NCBI RefSeq assembly: GCF_002127325.2
Contig: NC_035448.2
Coordinates: 128,971,144-129,035,143, forward strand
DNA: 64,000 nucleotides
Direction: 5' to 3'
Source of the DNA: Helianthus annuus
Lineage: Eukaryota > Streptophyta > Magnoliopsida > Asterales > Asteraceae
The notes below the pieces were generated by a model. It searched no databases. It worked only from the letters and a program-made list of their open reading frames with translations, and was not told the origin of the DNA. The position numbers were made by a program, and so were the translations under genes. This document shows, piece after piece, positions 58,812-64,000 of this stretch (positions are counted from its first letter, which is position 1; each line of letters starts with the position of its first letter).

Positions 58812-61554
58812 TGTAACGCTCCGCATTTCTGCACTTTCTCGTTTTAGCAAGTCATGTTGTACTTTCCATATTTAGACTCTTGTACTCTCTTTGTAACCTA
58901 CTTTCGTTTCGTTTGTAATTCGAGACTATTGATCTTAACGAAAATGAAACTACTTTAATCATGTTGTGTATTCATATTAGACTTATGTGTTATTGGTATT
59001 CAAATTTCACGTTTGAACGATATATTATCATAGACTCTCGATTCGTTATTACGCTCAGTGCTCGTTAAAGTAGTTGAAACTCGTAAAATAGTGAAACTCG
59101 AAAGCTTTGTGAAACGAATAAACGTTTAAAGATTTTTATTCGTTATAAATATGGTCATTATTCAAGTTTAAACTAATGAAATTAATTAAAATAATTAATT
59201 TTGTTATTTAAAAGTTTTTTTTTATTTTTTTTTATTTTTATAATATCTAGTTAGTCTCGTTAGATATTAAAGTTAGTTTTTGTAAAAAAAAAAAGATATT
59301 AAGTTAGTAAATATAAACTAACTTAGTTAGTTTAAACTTAAAGTTAATTTTCCTTTTTAAATAACAACTTAACTTGGTTAATTAAAAGTCTAGGGACTGT
59401 TTTTGCAATTACTGAAAGTTTGGTGTTTTCTAGAAAAAAAAAACAAAGAAAAATAAACCTCAAAAAAAGGCGCTGACCACGAGACTCGAACCTGGGTCGC
59501 CCTTCTCCCACACCCGCACACTAACCAACTGAGCTGCGCATACACATTTATCTTAACCCAGCATTAAATTCATTTATACAGTCCTTAAACTGAACCTAGG
59601 CAGCCGCGACCAGACCCCCTTTTCAGCGCGTTTCAGCGGGATTTTTGTGTTTATTTGAGTTTTAAACTCATTTTTAACATTTATTATTCAACTACAAACT
59701 AACCTAATCACTCCCTATAAATACCAAGCCTCTTCTAAGCCATTTACACTTTTCTAATCACTCTAAACACTCTCAAATCCTCCCATAATCAGCTGCAAAT
59801 CTCAAGTTCGAGCAGATTGTTGCATCTTCACAAAAGTGAGCATAACTCACTCATTTCTTAACCTTTTCACTTGATTCTTTTTCCTACTTGCTTGGTTAAT
59901 CATGGGGTTTGATTCCTTGACTTCTCCTTGGAGAAATCAGACCCGGAATTGCCCCGAAATTGACCAAAAACTTTCTGTTTTGTTACAAACTTATGTAAAC
60001 TTCATCCAACTTGTGTCTAACACATCTCATACCAATGTCCTAATGCTTACAACCTCTCTTATGGTTGGTTAAGCTTAAAAACATGGTTGAGACACTTAAA
60101 TCAGAGGTTAAAACCTCACAAATATTCTGTTTTAGTTAGGGTTTTACCCACAAGTAGTGTTCAAGCATGAAGCTTGATGAATGTGTGATAGTTGGACTAG
60201 CTTGGGCTATCCTTCATAGAAATCCACTCACTACTTGATGTTTTTCCGTAGATTAGTTGTTGTTATTACATTATTACTTGTAAGTTTATGACCCTCCTTG
60301 TTGTTTATAACAACAAGTGTAGTGGTGAACAATAGAGGTACCTAAATGGAAGCTTGTTCTTCCTACCTCATGTATGAATTCTATGACACAAAGAGGTGCC
60401 TAAATGGAGACACTAATCTCCTACCTCATGCTTGAACCATAAGACTTTGTAATCTTTTTATTATCTAAGTTATTCCATATGTATACCTAAGTAACTAAAC
60501 TTGATGATAACTTAATAGTTACTTGTCAAGAATATGTTACATCATCTATGACCATGCCCTTGTTACGACTCTAATGGACCTTTGAATCCATGAAATCATA
60601 CCAACTCTTTTTGAGTTTTAATAGCGTCAAGAACAAGAGTTATGTGTACAAGATGATTACTTTCACTTATGTTATTTTCTATACATTCTAAACTCCGAAT
60701 CTATAATCTTCCGATTTCCCCAAACTCATACACCTTTGCTTTCCTCGTGTAGAAGGACAAGGTGCTCCAAACTAATTCATCTACCAACTTTGCTCTCGGA
60801 ACTTCAAGTCAAGACTTGTAAACCGTGAGTATACTCGATCCCTTTTTCCCCTTTACACTTTGGGATGCAACATGTATACCTATTCAAAACAACTTTTATG
60901 CTTAAACAAAACGTACTCTATCTATGAACGTGACATGAAACTATTATGAATATTTGCTATGCTTGTATGCTCTATGAACGATTTGGAACGTTATATGCTC
61001 ATTAACTTTGCTAGCTCACCTTAACAATTATAGCGCTATAGGATTAACGCCCCGCCCGCTATTCTAATTGGGTATTGTTAAGTTAAACATTACCACCCCG
61101 CTGAACGATTGGGATTAGGCTATTTTTGTGCGTTGTATTCTTGGGTTTGATCATATAGTACGCCAAAAATTGCATTGCTAGTAAATTTATTCACTATGTT
61201 ACATGTTGGATATGAGTTTTTATTCTATTATGCTATGTAGTCAAACTTGTATACTCGCCTTTGCTTTTGCATTGAACTCTATTTTAATACATGTTGCAGG
61301 TTAATTGTTGAAGTATGGACTAAAGATGAAACGAGATTTAGGGTGGACTAGATACACACCTAGATTAATTTATCTTTTGTTGTTATGATCTATGTTGAAA
61401 CAATGTTGTTGTTTTTGTTTGAATCTTGTTGACTTTAGTATTGAAATGAAATTTGAACTTAATTAAATATTGTCACATAGTGTTATGAAGTCTCTAGCAA
61501 TCTATACACACTTCGTCTCATCCCGATGTTTCCGCCATCGGTTGGGGTGTGACA
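58812..61554 (+). repeat. 3' LTR of D
   Basis: Same length and structure as the 5' LTR and directly preceded by the polypurine tract. Examples of differences are gtgctattgg versus gtgttattgg and ctagcccacc versus ctagctcacc. Confidence 0.95.
59469..59542 (-). ncRNA. tRNA-like pol III unit in the 3' LTR of D
   Basis: Second copy of the unit in the other LTR, with the same A and B boxes and T-run (59462-59468). Two visible changes (cacgag for cacggg, gcgcat for gcgcct) lie at or outside the edge of the boxes. Confidence 0.6.
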
Positions 61555-61559
61555 TATAA

Positions 61560-62014
61560 CATACCACCACACCTGTAATGTACCCCCTCTTGATATTGTA
61601 AAGTCGCAAACTTTAACCCAAAAAATTAAAATCAGAACAAGAATCACAACCTTAATAGTCAGTTTAACGAAAACCCAAGAAAACCCTAACCCTAATTGAC
61701 TCAACAGTCCAAATTAGCGATTGTATTACGTTAAAATTTGGGAGGTTAATGAAAGAAAGAAAATGTAAAACCGGTTGTTAACAGATGAAGATGAAAAGTA
61801 TTTGATATTAGTGAGATTGTGAGGGGATGAAGGTTAAGAATGTGAATGAAGGGGTTGTGGAAGTTTTGATTTTGTATGTGGTCAGAGGCGGTGGTTTTAT
61901 TTTAGAGGATTTAAAGAGGGTTGGGGGGTAGACTGTGACTTGAGAGAGAGATTGAGAGAGAGATGGAGGGGGTGGGTAAATATTAAAGCTTTGTTCTAAA
62001 TTTTAATTTAATTA
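61560..62014. other. right interior of Mutator-like element H
   Basis: Single-copy-looking remnant of H between D and the right terminal repeat, purine-rich at 61740-61990. A 73-codon minus-strand frame at 61483-61704 overlaps the LTR of D and is chance. Confidence 0.5.
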
Positions 62015-62231
62015 AATTGGTAAAAAGACTAAACTACCCTTATATGATAGGATTTAGCTGAAAATTTTAACCAAGTTAATGGTAAAGGATGTAGGGTGTA
62101 ATGAATTTTCCAAATAAAGGATCGTGACTGTAATTATTGAAGTTAAATGCTATTCATTGCAATCTGATACAAACATAAAGGACGAAAAGTGTAATTTACC
62201 CATTTATTTATTTACTATAATAACAAAAACC

Positions 62232-62259
62232 ATGGCAGGGAACCGTGTTTCCCTGCCAT
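62232..62259. repeat. perfect 11-bp hairpin
   Basis: atggcagggaa (62232-62242) and ttccctgccat (62249-62259) form a perfect stem with a six-base loop, 30 bp after the end of H. Its role is unknown; it may be an end structure of another small element. Confidence 0.8.
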
Positions 62260-62269
62260 TGGTTAAAAT

Positions 62270-62816
62270 GGGCGTCAGCCAATAGTGTCAGGCAGGTCCA
62301 GCAAAAGTACGATTTTGCCTTGTTTAAATTTACAGTTTTGCCATTAGTTTTGTTTTTGTCTCTCCCAGCTAAATTGCAATTCTGCCCTCAGTTTAAATTT
62401 ACAGTTTTGTCATCATTTTTGTTTTTTCTCCCCGTCAAATTACGATTTTGCCCCCGGTGTAAAATTACGGTCATGCGATCGTTTTAGTTTTTTTTTTTTT
62501 TTTGACAAAACTATGGTAGTGTTTTGTTTTAATTGGTTGACTAGGTGTAATTTTTATTCGTGCCAGACGGCTGCATGACACACGCTCATTTGTCTTGAAA
62601 AAATACATTTTTCCCTCAGTAAAATTATAGTATTTCCATCGTTTTAGTTTTTTTTAGCAAAAGTATGGTAGTTTTTGTTTTAATTTGTTGACTTGATGTA
62701 ATTTTTTTATATCATGTTATAAGTAGTATGTACAAGTAATCGAAACATAGACGTACATGTTACGAGAGAGAAATATTCGACTTAGTGCCCCTCAACACGG
62801 GCGGGGCAAAAACTAG
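62270..62816 (+). mobile_element. Helitron-like 3' end
   Basis: It ends CTAG followed by T (62813-62817). Five bases upstream lies a hairpin with arms TGCCCC (62786-62791) and GGGGCA (62803-62808). This matches the Helitron 3' signature (hairpin then CTRR, inserted before T). The body holds repeated units such as aaattacagttttgcc / aaattacgattttgcc. The 5' TC end was not located, so the left boundary is approximate. No Rep/helicase is encoded. Confidence 0.5.
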
Positions 62817-64000
62817 TTACGTACAATAACAACAATCACATGTCTAGAGATGCCTACAGTCAAATCAACATCAGGATCTATTATATCAATCTCGTGTTTG
62901 ATCAATACACCACTATGAACACAGACGGTTCAATTCGGGTGTAGCGTCAAGTAATTCTTTTTTCTACTTGAGGAGCAAGTTCTCGGTTATGAGCCAACAT
63001 AACGCCTAGCGGGTTTCTCGCCTATCATGTCATGAAACAATCTAATAAATACGTTGCAGATTATTCGAAACACATCTAGCGACAAGTCTTACCATCAAGA
63101 AGCATAAATGTAATCGTTTTTGTGATTTCAACATATTGGAATGCCAAAAGCTTAGAGTTTTCCTAGTTCTTGATTCATGGCCAATCACCAGCTCCAGTAC
63201 AACTCTTTAAATATCATTACAAGATAACCATTTTTTACTTTTAGTTGTTCATATCAAATTTGCTACTTTCCATTATAAAAAAAAAAAAAAAAAAAAAAAA
63301 ACATGTATAAAATTACGTACAATGTAATTACAGAAAACACAGTTATGTACGCATAATTATGCATGTTATCGCACATAGTAAATTAATATCTTAGAAAATA
63401 ATTATTTCGTTTTTAATTATATAGCAATAATAGACTCATATAAAAGGTAATAAAACTTATGATACGTGTATGTGTTATATATAATAAATAATAATAATAA
63501 AGCATATAAAAGTTATTTGTATTGGAATTAGGTTTAACAAAAAAAATCAACAAAAGAGGGCTTTTCAACAATCTTTATATTTTTCTTTTATTATTATTTA
63601 CAATTTTATCACTCTTTATTTTTAATCGTTAGAAAAACTTGATCAATTGTCCCATAGTCCCACACGGCTTCACACTCTTTTACATAATAACTGATCCTTT
63701 GATCTTTAGCCAATGTGTTTATGTTGAAAATAATTTAATCAAACAATTAATTTATTAATTACCGAGTTATCAGCCAAACCAGTTTGTTCCAACTTGAGCA
63801 AACTGATTAAAGAAAGGTAGAAGGAGACTGTCCCGTTGTCGGACGAATTTAAAGAACAAGTAAATTAAAACCAACCTGGCGAGTGAGAAAGAAGATCCTT
63901 GAACGAAAGCCTTGAACTGCACGGAAAAACTCCTGTCCTTAAAGGATTTTACGCGCTCGTATTGCTGTGAGCTGCAGCGTAAACTCCCAGGATTTAATGC
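62817..64000. other. unassigned right flank
   Basis: AT-rich sequence with no credible frame. A single-base A run lies at 63277-63301. The last 250 bp (from about 63750) are less AT-rich and look like the start of another unit, but I recognise nothing. Confidence 0.5.
63277..63301. repeat. A25 homopolymer
   Basis: Twenty-five consecutive A. It could be a poly(A) tail of a retroposon, but no coding sequence precedes it on the plus strand. Confidence 0.9.

Larger units (their letters stand above)
50378..61554 (+). mobile_element. full-length Ty3/gypsy chromovirus-type element D
   Basis: The LTRs 50378-53120 and 58812-61554 are both 2743 bp and differ at about 15 positions by my count. The target duplication is TATTA (50373-50377) versus TATAA (61555-61559), one mismatch. 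The polypurine tract aaaggaggtgagac is at 58798-58811. Gag, LTR ends and leader resemble element C, so the two are sister families. Two frameshifts break the polyprotein. It is inserted in the interior of Mutator-like element H. Confidence 0.95.
21211..62201. mobile_element. Mutator-like element H, swollen by nested retrotransposons
   Basis: The left arm (21211 to about 21415, gggtaaattacaatttccg) and right arm (about 62015 to 62201, ending gtgtaatttaccc) are long inverted repeats of the same family as 16507-17831. Both contain aattattgaagttaaa / its reverse and a tcctttgacctta block. A perfect 9-bp duplication ATTTATTTA flanks it (21202-21210 and 62202-62210). The flank is low complexity, but the match is exactly adjacent to both ends. 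Removing the inserted solo LTR and elements C and D leaves about 1.4 kb, the size of its sister copy. The residual interior (21416-21487, 22098-22433, 50252-50377, 61560-62014) carries a 76-bp tandem repeat and no transposase. Confidence 0.8.

Overview
This 64 kb window is nuclear DNA of a flowering plant. It is AT-rich and packed with LTR retrotransposons whose primer-binding sites match plant initiator-Met tRNA, together with Mutator-like, hAT-like, Tourist-like and Helitron-like elements. One intact host gene is present, a single-exon EXORDIUM/PHI-1 family gene at 18228-19283. The LTR families feel like those of Asteraceae, but that is a weak inference. Everything else I can name is transposon-derived.

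Left part (1-16.5 kb): the end of a diverged family-A LTR (1-360) lies inside a SIRE-like Ty1/copia remnant (gag, a piece of protease, then a jump to the end of RNase H, a long 3' region and an LTR ending at 4184). This copia element sits in an older LTR of family E (4185-5029). Next come a minus-strand gypsy LTR (5030-8265), a Mutator-like arm, a hAT-like repeat split by a gypsy 3' end (9496-12762), a dead Tat/Athila-type integrase fragment (12763-13413) and small MITE or SINE candidates.

Middle (16.5-21.2 kb): a complete 1.3 kb Mutator-like element ends about 400 bp upstream of the EXORDIUM-like gene. Downstream of the gene are a perfect (ATT)36 microsatellite and two Tourist-like MITEs with TTA/TAA duplications.

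Right part (21.2-62.2 kb): this is one nested structure. A Mutator-like element (call it H, 21211-62201, 9-bp duplication ATTTATTTA) was about 1.4 kb originally. It was hit by a solo LTR (21488-22093) and by two chromovirus-type Ty3/gypsy elements, C (22434-50246, TSD TTCAC) and D (50378-61554). The 5' LTR of C was hit by minus-strand gypsy element A (24084-44509). The left LTR of A was hit by full-length gypsy element B (25456-35100, TSD CGCCT), and its internal region by a solo LTR of family E (39945-41638). My by-eye LTR divergence counts (C roughly 2.8%, A roughly 1.2%, D roughly 0.5%, B roughly 0.35%) agree with the nesting order. All four gypsy elements encode gag, protease, RT, RNase H, integrase and a C-terminal chromodomain-like region (C has lost the 3' half), and all are broken by stops or frameshifts.

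The most unusual signals are: (1) a short stem-loop just before the polypurine tract of several gypsy families whose arms change in a compensatory way; (2) family-specific clusters of GC-rich inverted repeats directly upstream of the LTR TATA box; (3) a tRNA-like pol III unit with A box, B box and T-run antisense in both LTRs of D; (4) an LTR of B extended at its 5' end by what looks like an old stem-loop/PPT/LTR junction; (5) extra non-gag reading frames between the PBS and gag of A.
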